Part shown: one piece after another, positions 21,948 through 29,686 of the stretch
Position numbering within the stretch: position 1 is the stretch's first letter
How the letters are laid out: every line of letters starts with the position of its first letter
Virus record (IMG/VR): IMGVR_UViG_3300037010_000866
Span: 1-40,517 of that record
Length of the DNA stretch: 40,517 nucleotides
Source of the DNA: a virus
Strand: one strand, 5' to 3'
The notes under the pieces: generated by a model
What the model saw: the letters and a program-made list of their open reading frames with translations, nothing else
Database searches by the model: none
Told to the model about the DNA's origin: nothing
Position numbers and translations under genes: made by a program

Positions 21948-22480
21948 ATCTTCGCCTCTTTATAGAACTTGTGCTTCTCGATTATGGCCTTCAGTATATA
22001 TACTTTCGACCACGTTGGATATGTATAACCTTTTTGTGCCATAACAGTTGGTGACAAATAATGTGTCGCACCCATTGTGGGATCTTCTATTTGTTTTCTG
22101 ATAACAACAGCAGCAACATCTTTTGCCAACTGCCAACCCTTTTCATCTATCACATTCTTTTGCATCGGTTCCAAGTGTGCGCTCATTGCAGCAGCTTTGA
22201 GTGACGGATTATTGTTAAAGATGCTAAACTGTTTTGGCGCCAATACAACATCGCACACGGGCTTTTTAACGGCTCGATTCATAATAACATATGCAACAGC
22301 TACCTGACCCATGTCCGACTCGCCGCGGCTTTCACCGTAAATTGCTGTCGCCAAACATTTCTCTTGCTTAGGGTCTATTTTGATTATGTGTTGCACTACA
22401 CTTGGATAACATGCCATAGGTTCATAATCTACTTGGAGTAGTGTAGGAATAAAAGCAAATGACAATAGTAAAGTTCTCAT
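21944..22480 (-). CDS. Secreted cell-wall hydrolase, SleB/Hydrolase_2 family, 178 aa
   Basis: Catalytic region with CLATAIYGESRGESDMGQVA, in which the Glu of YGE is the expected catalytic acid, then AYVIMNRA, APKQFSIFN and GATHYLSP. This is the SleB/CwlJ (Hydrolase_2) motif order, a lytic transglycosylase. Residues 1-18 (MRTLLLSFAFIPTLLQ) look like a signal peptide. ATG 22480 lies 6 bp after TATAAT of the promoter at 22487-22516. A candidate endolysin. Confidence 0.85.
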   Translation of the reverse strand: MRTLLLSFAFIPTLLQVDYEPMACYPSVVQHIIKIDPKQEKCLATAIYGESRGESDMGQVAVAYVIMNRAVKKPVCDVVLAPKQFSIFNNNPSLKAAAMSAHLEPMQKNVIDEKGWQLAKDVAAVVIRKQIEDPTMGATHYLSPTVMAQKGYTYPTWSKVYILKAIIEKHKFYKEAKI

Positions 22481-22486
22481 GTCATA

Positions 22487-22516
22487 ATTATATGACAAAA
22501 GGATATATTGTGTCAA
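22487..22516 (-). promoter_or_regulatory. Sigma-70 promoter, leaderless transcript
   Basis: TTGACA-18-TATAAT; ATG of the SleB gene begins 6 bp after the -10 box. Confidence 0.85.
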
Positions 22517-22560
22517 TAGGAATTAGTGATGGTCACGAGACATAGTGCCGACGTCCGTTG

Positions 22561-22649
22561 TAGCGCGTTATCGGATATACTCTACCATCTGTCCACTGCG
22601 ATGGACCCTTACTACAGCAGTCACGAAAGCAGTGCAGAGCCGATCGCTA
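22561..22649. other. Inverted-repeat-rich element
   Basis: Outer stem TAGCG + ATCGG with CCGAT + CGCTA (10 bp with a 4-nt bulge), inner CTCT/AGAG, then two hairpins GTCCA/TGGAC and CAC/GTG. The 280-nt gap 22517-22795 is also richer in GC than its neighbours. No gene is evident, so a structured RNA is possible. Strand not clear. Confidence 0.4.
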
Positions 22650-22760
22650 TTGCCGGATCCTGATGATTTCTACTGTCTGTTCGCGCCACTGAACCAAATC
22701 AACCAACATATCTATTGTCTGCCGCTTACCAACAGTATATAAACTTATTGATACTGTCAT
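22647..22760 (-). CDS. Possible small protein, 37 aa
   Basis: MTVSISLYTVGKRQTIDMLV, then DLVQWREQTVEIIRIRQ. A well-composed small reading frame with weak ribosome binding, lying partly over the inverted-repeat element. It may be chance. Confidence 0.3.
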   Translation of the reverse strand: MTVSISLYTVGKRQTIDMLVDLVQWREQTVEIIRIRQ

Positions 22761-22795
22761 GGAATAGGTTATAAGGCGCGGCCCTTGGTTGATAC

Positions 22796-23011
22796 TTACA
22801 CCTTATACGGTGTCTCGGCTACCATATACCAGTCTGGTACAGGTCCGCCTAGATTTGGATTGTGTTTAGTGTTATAGTTGGTTACATACGATACAGCTTC
22901 AGCTTCTGTAGCAAACTCGATAATCTCATCGACTTTAGAACCCCATCCGCGTTCAGACTCGATAATGCTAACACGCCACGGCCCGTTGCTTATTACTATT
23001 TTATCAGTCAT
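22796..23011 (-). CDS. Conserved phage hypothetical protein, 71 aa
   Basis: MTDKIVISNGPWRVSIIESE, then AEAVSYVTNYNTKHN and GGPVPDWYMVAETPYKV. The PVPDWYMVA ending is familiar from phage operons. Start 20 nt after tRNA-Met. Function unknown. Confidence 0.65.
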   Translation of the reverse strand: MTDKIVISNGPWRVSIIESERGWGSKVDEIIEFATEAEAVSYVTNYNTKHNPNLGGPVPDWYMVAETPYKV

Positions 23012-23031
23012 ACTAACTTTCTTAAAAATAA

Positions 23032-23105
23032 TGCGCCCTGATGGTTTCGAACCATCGACCTACCGGTTATGAGCCGGTTGCTACTAACCCCTGAGCTAAG
23101 GGCGC
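23032..23105 (-). tRNA. tRNA-Met(CAU), 74 nt
   Basis: Acceptor GCGCCCT/AGGGCGC, discriminator A, no encoded CCA. Anticodon arm ACCGG-CTCATAA-CCGGT, CAT anticodon. T-arm GATGG-TTCGAAA-CCATC. Elongator Met or a lysidine-modified Ile2 tRNA cannot be distinguished here. Confidence 0.85.
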
Positions 23106-23116
23106 CTTGAACTTTC

Positions 23117-23365
23117 TTATCCGAATTTAGTTTTCGGAACTACTGCAACATCAACTACCTTACGCTTTGGCTTATCTTCTTGTGCCATAAACCAATTTAA
23201 CAATTTGACTTGCACTTGCTCTACAACACTGCCGTATGCCGGATCATGTGTAAAACGAATGTGGGAATCTCCCCAAGCCCGACGAACCATAAATGCACGA
23301 ACAGCAGCACGATGGGCTTTGTTAGCAGGATCAAATTTAACAGTATTCGGTTTTTGCAATAACAT
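23117..23365 (-). CDS. Hypothetical protein, 82 aa
   Basis: MLLQKPNTVKFDPANKAHRA, then RAWGDSHIRFTHDPAYG and VEQVQVKLLNWFMAQE. A basic helical phage protein type seen in other phage operons. Start at 23365, 6 nt after AAAGA; ATG 23371 is an alternative. Confidence 0.65.
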   Translation of the reverse strand: MLLQKPNTVKFDPANKAHRAAVRAFMVRRAWGDSHIRFTHDPAYGSVVEQVQVKLLNWFMAQEDKPKRKVVDVAVVPKTKFG

Positions 23366-23380
23366 GATCATTCTTTCAAT

Positions 23381-23494
23381 TTAATTAAAAAATCCGATTA
23401 TGACAGGAACATAAGTATAACACCAGTTCGGCGCATCGTAAATATATATTGTGTTTATCAACATATAATCTACTGCGTTTTTAATCGTTTCCAT
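23381..23494 (-). CDS. Small membrane-type protein, 37 aa
   Basis: METIKNAVDYMLINTIYIYD, then APNWCYTYVPVIIGFFN. Hydrophobic in the second half, so possibly membrane-associated. AAGGAG 7 nt before ATG 23494 and a consensus promoter (23518-23546) support it. Confidence 0.6.
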   Translation of the reverse strand: METIKNAVDYMLINTIYIYDAPNWCYTYVPVIIGFFN

Positions 23495-23517
23495 ATCATA
23501 ACTCCTTTATGTGTCTT

Positions 23518-23546
23518 ATTATAGCAAGATGTATTACACCTGTCAA
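23518..23546 (-). promoter_or_regulatory. Sigma-70 promoter
   Basis: TTGACA-17-TATAAT for the 23381-23494 gene and probably 23117-23365 and downstream. Confidence 0.9.
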
Positions 23547-23563
23547 CTATTCCTATCTTATAT

Positions 23564-23836
23564 TTATATAAGTTCTAGTTGTGTCCAGATTGGATATACA
23601 TCGTCGGTTGGTGTCAGGCTGTTAAGGTAGTCAAGTCCCATAAACCGTTTTCGACCTTCCACAGATATGTTATATCCTTTGAGATTACCGCATGGGCCAT
23701 ACTGATTCCACATCACTGTAAGTTTAAGAGGCTTCAGCATACCAGATACCTTAACTGAATATAATTTCTTATCTGCTATATTCCAAAAATATCCCGGATG
23801 CTTAGTAGTGACGAATTCTTTCGGCAGTGTGATCAT
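23564..23836 (-). CDS. Conserved phage hypothetical protein, 90 aa
   Basis: MITLPKEFVTTKHPGYFWNI, then KLYSVKVSGMLKPLK and NISVEGRKRFMGLDYLN. This spacing (HPGYFW.N..KLYS) is that of a phage protein seen beside nucleases. ATG 23836 is set by ATGA-like spacing with the upstream stop. Function unknown. Confidence 0.65.
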   Translation of the reverse strand: MITLPKEFVTTKHPGYFWNIADKKLYSVKVSGMLKPLKLTVMWNQYGPCGNLKGYNISVEGRKRFMGLDYLNSLTPTDDVYPIWTQLELI

Positions 23837-23837
23837 G

Positions 23838-24236
23838 TCAGTGTAATGTGCGCGGCAGTGGTGTAATTGTAAATGGCAAATCATCCACGCCATCCACGCC
23901 CTGAAGTGCATCCTTAAGTATCGACAAATGTTCAGATATGTCACTCATTTCAGAAGTCAAACTTTCGCGATCATGCCGAAGTATCATACGCAGAATATTT
24001 CGACAGTGGGCCGGATCAATATCCTGAACTAGCAACAGGCGATTATCTTCAGTTAGCCAGACTTCGTCGGGATAAGTTTCGCCATCATATGCAACATAGG
24101 TTTTATGTTCCAACCACTGAATAGTATAGCCGGCGTTGTCTTCTAACTCTTGCACGTCGATTACATACAACTTGGAGTCGACTAGTGGCTCTACGACTGC
24201 CTGCATTTCTTCATATGTTAATACAGTTTTTTTCAT
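23838..24236 (-). CDS. Conserved phage hypothetical protein, 132 aa
   Basis: TVLTYEEMQAVVEPLVDSKL, then WLEHKTYVAYDGETYPDEVW and a C-terminal helical acidic segment. Aromatic and acidic in the first half. ATGA overlap with 24233-24433. Function unknown. Confidence 0.7.
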   Translation of the reverse strand: MKKTVLTYEEMQAVVEPLVDSKLYVIDVQELEDNAGYTIQWLEHKTYVAYDGETYPDEVWLTEDNRLLLVQDIDPAHCRNILRMILRHDRESLTSEMSDISEHLSILKDALQGVDGVDDLPFTITPLPRTLH

Positions 24237-24433
24237 TTTGATTCCAATTTATAAGCGATTTTCATAGAAACAATTGCCCTAGTCCCGACACCTTGCATCA
24301 TTCTATACTGGATATGATAATCTGTATTAGGATACTTCTCCATCACCCATTGCATAGCTGCATTAAGTGTCGGGAATACTTCTGAACGGTCGAGTTCGAC
24401 AAGTTCATCTGTAATTGATTTAACGAGTTCCAT
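24233..24433 (-). CDS. Hypothetical protein, 66 aa
   Basis: MELVKSITDELVELDRSEVF, then AAMQWVMEKYPNTDYHIQYR. ATG 24433 is chosen over ATG 24466 because it lies close to a GAG and has only a small overlap with the gene upstream. Small alpha/beta protein, function unknown. Confidence 0.6.
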   Translation of the reverse strand: MELVKSITDELVELDRSEVFPTLNAAMQWVMEKYPNTDYHIQYRMMQGVGTRAIVSMKIAYKLESK

Positions 24434-24560
24434 AACAGTCTCGTTGATACTCCATATACTCGGCATATCGTTCCGGAATTATGTTACCGCCGATATCATA
24501 CAAACCAGTTTCACTTAACTTTCCCTGCGCATCATATGTTTCGATTTTAGATTTTGGCAT
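24420..24560 (-). CDS. Small hypothetical protein, 46 aa
   Basis: MPKSKIETYDAQGKLSETGL, then YDIGGNIIPERYAEYMEYQ. AAAGGA 7 nt before ATG 24560 and a promoter behind it. A frame missed by length cutoffs. Confidence 0.65.
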   Translation of the reverse strand: MPKSKIETYDAQGKLSETGLYDIGGNIIPERYAEYMEYQRDCYGTR

Positions 24561-24580
24561 GATAGTTCCTTTATGTGTAA

Positions 24581-24609
24581 ATTATAGCTGGTGTATAAAT
24601 GTATGTCAA
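24581..24609 (-). promoter_or_regulatory. Sigma-70 promoter
   Basis: TTGACA-17-TATAAT for the operon 24560 to 23564. Confidence 0.85.
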
Positions 24610-24774
24610 TCGGTATACGAAAGTCGGAATAAGAAAGCCAATATACGAAAACCGAGTATCATCAAACTCATTCGTTGTTCATTTACAACACGGTGACTCG
24701 ACTTTCGATCTAGATTAAATTTTGAGATTTAACAATTGAATGAATGACATGGAGTATTGAACAGCTATTGTAAA

Positions 24775-25272
24775 TTATTCGTCGTCGTCCGTTGTAAGGG
24801 AAAATACGATATTTGGATTTTCACGTTCTTTATGATGTTTTTCACAGAGCACTTTAGTCCATCCGTCACTCCGTGCCTCGCCGGGCGCTCCGCACCATTC
24901 ACATGTTCGCATAGATAGCGTTTCGGCAAAATTGATGTAACTACGATTTACTCCTTCGGCATGGAATGCATAAAATCTTAATCCACCGAACTTTTCTTTT
25001 ACCTGCATTATTTGGGGGAGTTCTTCGATAGCCTCTGCTAATTCCTCTTCGTATACACGAATTCTTTCCAAGTTTCCAGGCGAAAGGTCTATTGATAGAT
25101 AACTAATTTTATCTCGAATTCGTGTTACATTTCTTGATAGCATTTCACATAATGTTTCTATTATTGCATACCATCCATACCCTACTTCAAAATAGTCTAT
25201 CTGGGATTTTTGGAAAAGATCGGGCCATCGTTTAGCCATATCTTCGAGTTGTTTATCGGTTATTGAGATCAT
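24775..25272 (-). CDS. Conserved phage protein with zinc finger, 165 aa
   Basis: RWPDLFQKSQIDYFEVGYGW near the start, then VKEKFGGLRFYAF and RTCEWCGAPGEARSDGWTKV plus LCEKHHKE. This motif order belongs to a widespread phage family with a CxxC...CxxH zinc finger and unknown function. ATG 25272 lies 5 bp after TATACT, so the mRNA is probably leaderless. Confidence 0.8.
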   Translation of the reverse strand: MISITDKQLEDMAKRWPDLFQKSQIDYFEVGYGWYAIIETLCEMLSRNVTRIRDKISYLSIDLSPGNLERIRVYEEELAEAIEELPQIMQVKEKFGGLRFYAFHAEGVNRSYINFAETLSMRTCEWCGAPGEARSDGWTKVLCEKHHKERENPNIVFSLTTDDDE

Positions 25273-25277
25273 GTCTT

Positions 25278-25305
25278 AGTATAGCATAAATTAGATAGAT
25301 GTCAA
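25278..25305 (-). promoter_or_regulatory. Sigma-70 promoter, leaderless transcript
   Basis: TTGACA-16-TATACT with the ATG of 24775-25272 5 bp downstream. Confidence 0.8.
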
Positions 25306-25419
25306 TGATTTTCTATGTATGTGCATGTATAGGCGTATGTGTGCGGAAATGACGTAGGATTACTGTGCAAGAATGTAAATCTGATTTGGAAATCTGAGAA
25401 TGAAAATCCTGTAGAATTT

Positions 25420-25905
25420 TCAGATATAATTAGGGCAGAAGGATTCGTAGATGAGTGAATTCTTTTGCAACGGTATGATTATTTTAGCATCCTGAACATA
25501 TTCGAATGCTGCAACAGGCTTATCTTCTCTTGTAGGCTTATCTACAGCAAAGTAATAATTTATGAGAGGTAGCACATTTCCCTTAGAACAATCTACTACC
25601 ATATGTCTTACTATACTTTTAAATTCGACAGTCTTCTCTTCGATAACAATTGTTCTAGATTTATCATCGGCAACAATCAATATTGAGCCACTCGTGAATG
25701 TGTAACCATTTTGTGTAATTTTTTCTATGCTATTATCGTCTAGATACATTTTCGAAGGTCCGGTTTTATGACCTTCGATTAAATGCCATTTTGGTTGAGA
25801 TTGTTTTTCAGGTACCTTATCAGCAATTAGTGTAGTAGCACTTAATACTAATGTAACAAGAAGAAATTGTAATCCCATAATGTTATTTACCTGATTAGTC
25901 TTCAT
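25420..25905 (-). CDS. Secreted hypothetical protein, 161 aa
   Basis: N-terminal signal-like segment IMGLQFLLVTLVLSATTLIA. The mature part is beta-rich with WHLIEGHKTGPSKMYLDDNS, and two Cys (VVDCSKG, SFCPNYI) that could pair. Resembles 29690-30202 in layout: signal peptide, then an SxIxxIT-like domain. Periplasmic. Function unknown. ATG 25905 or the Met at residue 10 are both possible. Confidence 0.6.
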   Translation of the reverse strand: MKTNQVNNIMGLQFLLVTLVLSATTLIADKVPEKQSQPKWHLIEGHKTGPSKMYLDDNSIEKITQNGYTFTSGSILIVADDKSRTIVIEEKTVEFKSIVRHMVVDCSKGNVLPLINYYFAVDKPTREDKPVAAFEYVQDAKIIIPLQKNSLIYESFCPNYI

Positions 25906-25936
25906 AATGTCTATTCCCGATCATCTTCCAGTCAGG

Positions 25937-26137
25937 TCATGTTACTTCAGAGATAGATATATTATCGAGTGTCAGCTTAATTATAACAGCATCTTCTTCC
26001 GACAATTCTATAACAAATTTTCTATGCCAGCAATCACCTATAAGAGTTGTGTTAATATGCGTTCCGCCATGATCAAGCAAATATCGTATATTATTTCGAT
26101 TGCTAGGCGAACAATCGAGTATAGTGTAAATCGGCAT
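25937..26137 (-). CDS. Small hypothetical protein, 66 aa
   Basis: MPIYTILDCSPSNRNNIRYL, ending RKFVIELSEEDAVIIKLTLD, with the S-E-E-D-A...IKL ending shared by several small proteins of this window. Function unknown. Confidence 0.6.
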   Translation of the reverse strand: MPIYTILDCSPSNRNNIRYLLDHGGTHINTTLIGDCWHRKFVIELSEEDAVIIKLTLDNISISEVT

Positions 26138-26152
26138 ACTTACGCCAAAATA

Positions 26153-26473
26153 TTATGGTGTGCTACTATCTGGTAAGCCCGGCACCTTAACTGTAATTTT
26201 GATAGTATGTTGGTCGTTGATACGCTGTTCTTCGGCTAATTCCTCTTCGGAACGCTCGCGGCGAATCTTTACAAACTTCATGCCTAGGCGGAAAGTCAGA
26301 GCTGCTTCTGGATCCATTTCCATGATAGTTTCCCTATCACAGTTGCGTGTATCTTGCAGATCGACTGGATGTAATTCTTTGATCACTGTATATTCGCTCG
26401 GCTCCAATCGTTCGACAATACGCTTAAATTTTGCTTCTTCGTCTGCTGGAATAGTTATAGTAAATTTTGTCAT
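26153..26473 (-). CDS. Hypothetical protein, 106 aa
   Basis: MTKFTITIPADEEAKFKRIV, then RETIMEMDPEAALTFRLG and acidic RERSEEELAEEQRI. AAAGGA 6 nt before the start. Charged soluble protein, function unknown. Confidence 0.65.
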   Translation of the reverse strand: MTKFTITIPADEEAKFKRIVERLEPSEYTVIKELHPVDLQDTRNCDRETIMEMDPEAALTFRLGMKFVKIRRERSEEELAEEQRINDQHTIKITVKVPGLPDSSTP

Positions 26474-26495
26474 GATATTTTCCTTTTGTGTTGTG

Positions 26496-26723
26496 TTACT
26501 GTGTTTTATGTAACGGTCGTCGAGTAATGCCCACCAACTTACAAGCCAATTTTAGTGCAGTTACGGCACATATATCTGTCTTAACTATGTATAAAAATGT
26601 ATTAATTCCATTTGCACGATCAATCGAATAACGAGCTACATTGATACTATTTATTTTACAATATGTCAATAATTTGACCGAATCTTCTTCTAATACCCTA
26701 ACAAAATGCGTCGATATACTCAT
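26496..26723 (-). CDS. Small hypothetical protein, 75 aa
   Basis: Ends YIVKTDICAVTALKLACKLV, part of the small-paralog group. ATGA overlap with 26720-26935. Function unknown. Confidence 0.6.
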   Translation of the reverse strand: MSISTHFVRVLEEDSVKLLTYCKINSINVARYSIDRANGINTFLYIVKTDICAVTALKLACKLVGITRRPLHKTQ

Positions 26724-26935
26724 CTTTGTTTATACTCTGTCTGTAATTCAAGTTTGTGTCGAAGTTTTATTGCTAACGCTGACTCGGTATTTACGATTAC
26801 ACCGATCTTATATATTAGTGCGCCCGTCTTATTACTAAATGCAGCCACACACGAAGGATAAACCTTCTGTTCACGGAGCCATGCTATTTCCGCTTCCTTC
26901 TCGTTAATCTCTATATCGTATATAATCTTAATCAT
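26720..26935 (-). CDS. Small hypothetical protein, 71 aa
   Basis: MIKIIYDIEINEKEAEIAWL, then VNTESALAIKLRHKLELQ. Strand plus S/T-E-x-A and a Leu-Lys helix as in the small-paralog group. Leaderless: ATG 5 bp after TATAAT. Confidence 0.65.
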   Translation of the reverse strand: MIKIIYDIEINEKEAEIAWLREQKVYPSCVAAFSNKTGALIYKIGVIVNTESALAIKLRHKLELQTEYKQR

Positions 26936-26940
26936 AATGT

Positions 26941-26969
26941 ATTATACTACATTCTTTAATCGTTGCCAA
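26941..26969 (-). promoter_or_regulatory. Sigma-70 promoter, leaderless transcript
   Basis: TTGGCA-17-TATAAT with the ATG of 26720-26935 5 bp downstream. Confidence 0.8.
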
Positions 26970-26979
26970 TCGGTAAGTC

Positions 26980-27174
26980 TTATACTTTTTCCCATACATT
27001 ATCGCTGCCATATTTAAGCACAAGGCTTAATAATTCTGCTTCTGTTGATACTATGTCAAAGTAATATTCATGTAAAAAAACACCCTGGTTACTAATTCGG
27101 AAGTCAGCATTCTTCTCTTTATCCCGGATTATCTGGATATCGGATCTAGGAACATATAAAGAGATCTTTATCAT
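26980..27174 (-). CDS. Small hypothetical protein, 64 aa
   Basis: MIKISLYVPRSDIQIIRDKE, then YFDIVSTEAELLSLVLKYG; last member of the small-paralog group in this operon. Overlaps the DD-peptidase stop by ATGA. Confidence 0.65.
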   Translation of the reverse strand: MIKISLYVPRSDIQIIRDKEKNADFRISNQGVFLHEYYFDIVSTEAELLSLVLKYGSDNVWEKV

Positions 27175-27932
27175 TTAGTCTTAACTAATGTCAACATGTC
27201 GGGTATTCTGGTATGTGCATTCCTACTACCGAGTAATATGAATATGCGTTGCCCTAGTGACGAGTTTATGATCATTACTAGGCACCCACCGGCCGGGACA
27301 GTAAATCCTGTTTTAGATAACACTATACTGAGTGTAGATGTGAGTGGGTTCGTATTACGAATTTTAACTGGTTTTCTACCAAGAATAATTTCTGCGTCAG
27401 ATCTACTAGATATATCTGTTATAACGGGGTTGAGTGATGCAACCATAAGTAATTTTAATAAGTCACGTGCAGTGCTGACATTACCGATATCTAATCCAGT
27501 CGGTTCTTTATATTGCGTATTAGTCATACCCAATTCTGTAGCTTTATTATTCATACTCTCAACACAATTCGGCAAATTGATACATAATATCTGTGCCGCA
27601 AAATTATCCGATCTGATAAGAGCAAGCGTTAATAATTCTCGTCTTGTCAATGTTTTCGTTGATCTAGGAATTGCACTCTGAACTTGCCTAATGACCGGGA
27701 TTGGTAATGATTCGGTAAGGTCCTGGTCTGCTGCAAGCAACGCTACGAGAAGTTTTGAAATCGATGCGATTGGTCGCACAATATCGCTATTTTGTTCCTT
27801 TAATATTGTACCGTCCTCACTTGCTACTAAGTAGCTCATTGTTATAGGTGGTCGAGATATATTACGATGCGGTTTGCTGTAACAATTAGTTGTTAGCGTA
27901 ATAGAAATTAATAATAATAAAAATTTATTCAT
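27171..27932 (-). CDS. Serine-type DD-peptidase, PBP7-like, 253 aa
   Basis: Penicillin-binding peptidase motifs in order: SISK (S57-K60), SDN (S108-N110), KTG (K207-G209). Length and motif spacing match S11-type endopeptidases such as PbpG (PBP7). The N-terminus MNKFLLLLISITLTTNCYSK is a signal peptide or a possible lipobox ending in Cys17. Would cut peptide cross-links in peptidoglycan in the periplasm. Very uncommon in phages, so it may help entry, lysis, or lateral transfer of a host gene. Same operon as the GIY-YIG gene. Confidence 0.85.
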   Translation of the reverse strand: MNKFLLLLISITLTTNCYSKPHRNISRPPITMSYLVASEDGTILKEQNSDIVRPIASISKLLVALLAADQDLTESLPIPVIRQVQSAIPRSTKTLTRRELLTLALIRSDNFAAQILCINLPNCVESMNNKATELGMTNTQYKEPTGLDIGNVSTARDLLKLLMVASLNPVITDISSRSDAEIILGRKPVKIRNTNPLTSTLSIVLSKTGFTVPAGGCLVMIINSSLGQRIFILLGSRNAHTRIPDMLTLVKTK

Positions 27933-28615
27933 AAAAATTCCCAGCCAATATACAAATCAGATTTGCATCTAAGTCTTACTGTATCTTTTTTCAAATTATG
28001 AGATCTCCCTGCTTCTGCACAAGAAATAAATTCGCCATTAGGTGTTTTAACTGGCCGCATTGCTGCTAAGGGCTTAGTCGGAATTCCTCTAGTTTTATGA
28101 GTCCGAGGAATACCTTTCTGTGACAACGACATTTTCTGCTTTGATTCATCCGAATGTCGATAAGGGCTTGCTTCTTTCGTTTTTCTTATCTTCTCTTTAA
28201 CTTCTATTGTAGATTTCTTTCCTTTTCGAGCCACAGCACTCTTTTTCCTGTGTTCTTCGGATTTTGGTTTACCTTTGGAAGCTATCGACATTTTCTTTTT
28301 TGATTCTTCTGACAAAATCCTGCCGCTACACCCTTCTCCACCGTCTGTTCTGTTATTTAATATACCTGTACCTAAATCCTTGCGGCCATACCACTCAATC
28401 ATCCGACGCTCTATAGCAAATGCACCAATTTCAGTAAGGTTAGCTTCAAGTATAATTATATATCTACGATCTTTAGGCTGTGTAAAATGTTTATTAAACA
28501 TTCTCTTCTTCGTGCCTTTACCTATATAGTACGGTGTGCCAGCTTTTGCAGTGATAGAATCTGTATCACGCATATACGCATAGACATAAAATTCTAATGT
28601 AGGTAGTGTCTTCAT
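27929..28615 (-). CDS. GIY-YIG homing endonuclease with NUMOD3, 228 aa
   Basis: EFYVYAYMRDTDSITA then [15 protein letters not shown] and AIERRMIEWYG; almost the same core as 6768-7430, so both likely descend from one mobile gene. NUMOD3 repeats (SEESKKKMSIASKGKPKSEE and copies), then a C-terminal NUMOD1-like PNGEFISCAEAGRSHN. ATG 28615 6 bp after TATAAT: leaderless. Confidence 0.85.
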   Translation of the reverse strand: MKTLPTLEFYVYAYMRDTDSITAKAGTPYYIGKGTKKRMFNKHFTQPKDRRYIIILEANLTEIGAFAIERRMIEWYGRKDLGTGILNNRTDGGEGCSGRILSEESKKKMSIASKGKPKSEEHRKKSAVARKGKKSTIEVKEKIRKTKEASPYRHSDESKQKMSLSQKGIPRTHKTRGIPTKPLAAMRPVKTPNGEFISCAEAGRSHNLKKDTVRLRCKSDLYIGWEFL

Positions 28616-28621
28616 ATTAGT

Positions 28622-28650
28622 ATTATACTGTAAGTATAATAGTGGGTCAA
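28622..28650 (-). promoter_or_regulatory. Sigma-70 promoter, leaderless transcript
   Basis: TTGACC-17-TATAAT; ATG of 27929-28615 6 bp downstream. Drives the nuclease, DD-peptidase and small genes. Confidence 0.8.
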
Positions 28651-28657
28651 CAGGTAA

Positions 28658-29041
28658 TTAACCTGTGTTTAATCCTTGCGCCGGTGCTTGCCATAATGGG
28701 CCTACACTAACAGGACCATATGTAGAAACTGGTGCAGTAAGTGTTGTGCCGTCATCTAACTGAAAACTAAGGTGACCTCCACGATCCCGTGTATCCAGCA
28801 TGTTGTCAAGCACTTTTACCATAAAGGTGCCATATGTATTATCGACTAAGATAACTTTTCTTACTTCGAATATAACACTAGCAGGATTCTTTGGATACCA
28901 GTTGAATGATACAATCCTGTCTAAGTTGGAACCGGTTAGTTTAAAATAACTAGGAATTCCGGATGTTATTACGATACCTACTATTCCCGAACCTTCGAAT
29001 GGACTTGTTGGCAATGCTTGTATTTGGGCGATTGTTGTCAT
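28658..29041 (-). CDS. Possible virion or IPT/TIG-like protein, 127 aa
   Basis: MTTIAQIQALPTSPFEGSGI, then SGIPSYFKLTGSNLDRIVSF and WYPKNPASVIFEVRKVI. The FKLTGSNLDRIVS pattern is like an IPT/TIG Ig-fold, and the C-terminus is Gly/Pro-rich. It may be a virion decoration or structural protein. ATG 29041 rather than a TTG at 29047. GATAAATA is 7 nt upstream, too near to serve as a usual promoter. Confidence 0.5.
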   Translation of the reverse strand: MTTIAQIQALPTSPFEGSGIVGIVITSGIPSYFKLTGSNLDRIVSFNWYPKNPASVIFEVRKVILVDNTYGTFMVKVLDNMLDTRDRGGHLSFQLDDGTTLTAPVSTYGPVSVGPLWQAPAQGLNTG

Positions 29042-29051
29042 AGACAACTAT

Positions 29052-29324
29052 TTATCTACTTCTGTATTTGTCCTTAAGCTCATCGGAGATATACGATATA
29101 CGCATATGGTCTGATAGAAAGGGATCACGAAGCTTGATCATTGATGCACACTCTGCATTTATTTTACCCGATGTTATGTAGCATCGTTTGGCTTCGAGCA
29201 AGTTGGTAAAACCCACTGGATAACTGGCTACTATAAAATCATTACCTAGGTCACAGAGTTTTTCTATTAATTTTGCTGCATCGATAGCATCTACAATAAA
29301 TTCTACATATACAAAATCATTCAT
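29052..29324 (-). CDS. Hypothetical protein, 90 aa
   Basis: FVYVEFIVDAIDAAKLIEKL, then CYITSGKINAECASMIKLRD. Resembles the small-paralog group at the C-terminus. ATGA overlap with the next gene. Function unknown. Confidence 0.6.
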   Translation of the reverse strand: MNDFVYVEFIVDAIDAAKLIEKLCDLGNDFIVASYPVGFTNLLEAKRCYITSGKINAECASMIKLRDPFLSDHMRISYISDELKDKYRSR

Positions 29325-29662
29325 ATATGAACTACTTCACTATATGTAATTCGTATTAATGAATTGCTAATGTGCGAACATATCGGTTCGTATTCTTTTG
29401 TCTTTATAGCAAAATGGTTTATACCTAATAGATTAATTGTATCTTCGCAACTTGACGGTTGGATAAGATGAACATTAAGGTGTATTTTCTGTTCGTCGAA
29501 TTCTACGTCTATACTGGATATAACCTCACTATCAATCTTCATCACAATAGGGGTTCGGCGATATTCGAACGACTCATCGGTTACAAGCCATACAACAGTT
29601 GCAACCGTTAATACTAAAGACATGGTAATAGTGATAAGTCTATTACCGGTAACATGTTTCAT
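29321..29662 (-). CDS. Membrane-anchored hypothetical protein, 113 aa
   Basis: Residues about 8-26 (RLITITMSLVLTVATVVWLV) form one membrane segment; the rest, about 85 residues with two Cys, lies on the other side. Preceded by TATAAATA (29687) 24 nt upstream and GGAG. Function unknown. Confidence 0.65.
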   Translation of the reverse strand: MKHVTGNRLITITMSLVLTVATVVWLVTDESFEYRRTPIVMKIDSEVISSIDVEFDEQKIHLNVHLIQPSSCEDTINLLGINHFAIKTKEYEPICSHISNSLIRITYSEVVHI

Positions 29663-29686
29663 TTGACTACTCCATTGGGTTATGTC

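Noticed and set aside
22620-22690. Hammerhead ribozyme (CTGATGA and CGAAA are both present on the plus strand)
   Set aside because: The flanking stems II and III do not pair in either order
22545-22742. A plus-strand 65-codon frame
   Set aside because: No ribosome binding site; it crosses an inverted-repeat element; composition is unlike neighbours
23561-23568. TATAAATA as a late promoter
   Set aside because: It lies at the end of a gene, far from the next start, and the downstream gene has its own sigma-70 promoter
27196-27681. A 161-codon plus-strand frame
   Set aside because: Antisense to the DD-peptidase, which has all its catalytic motifs
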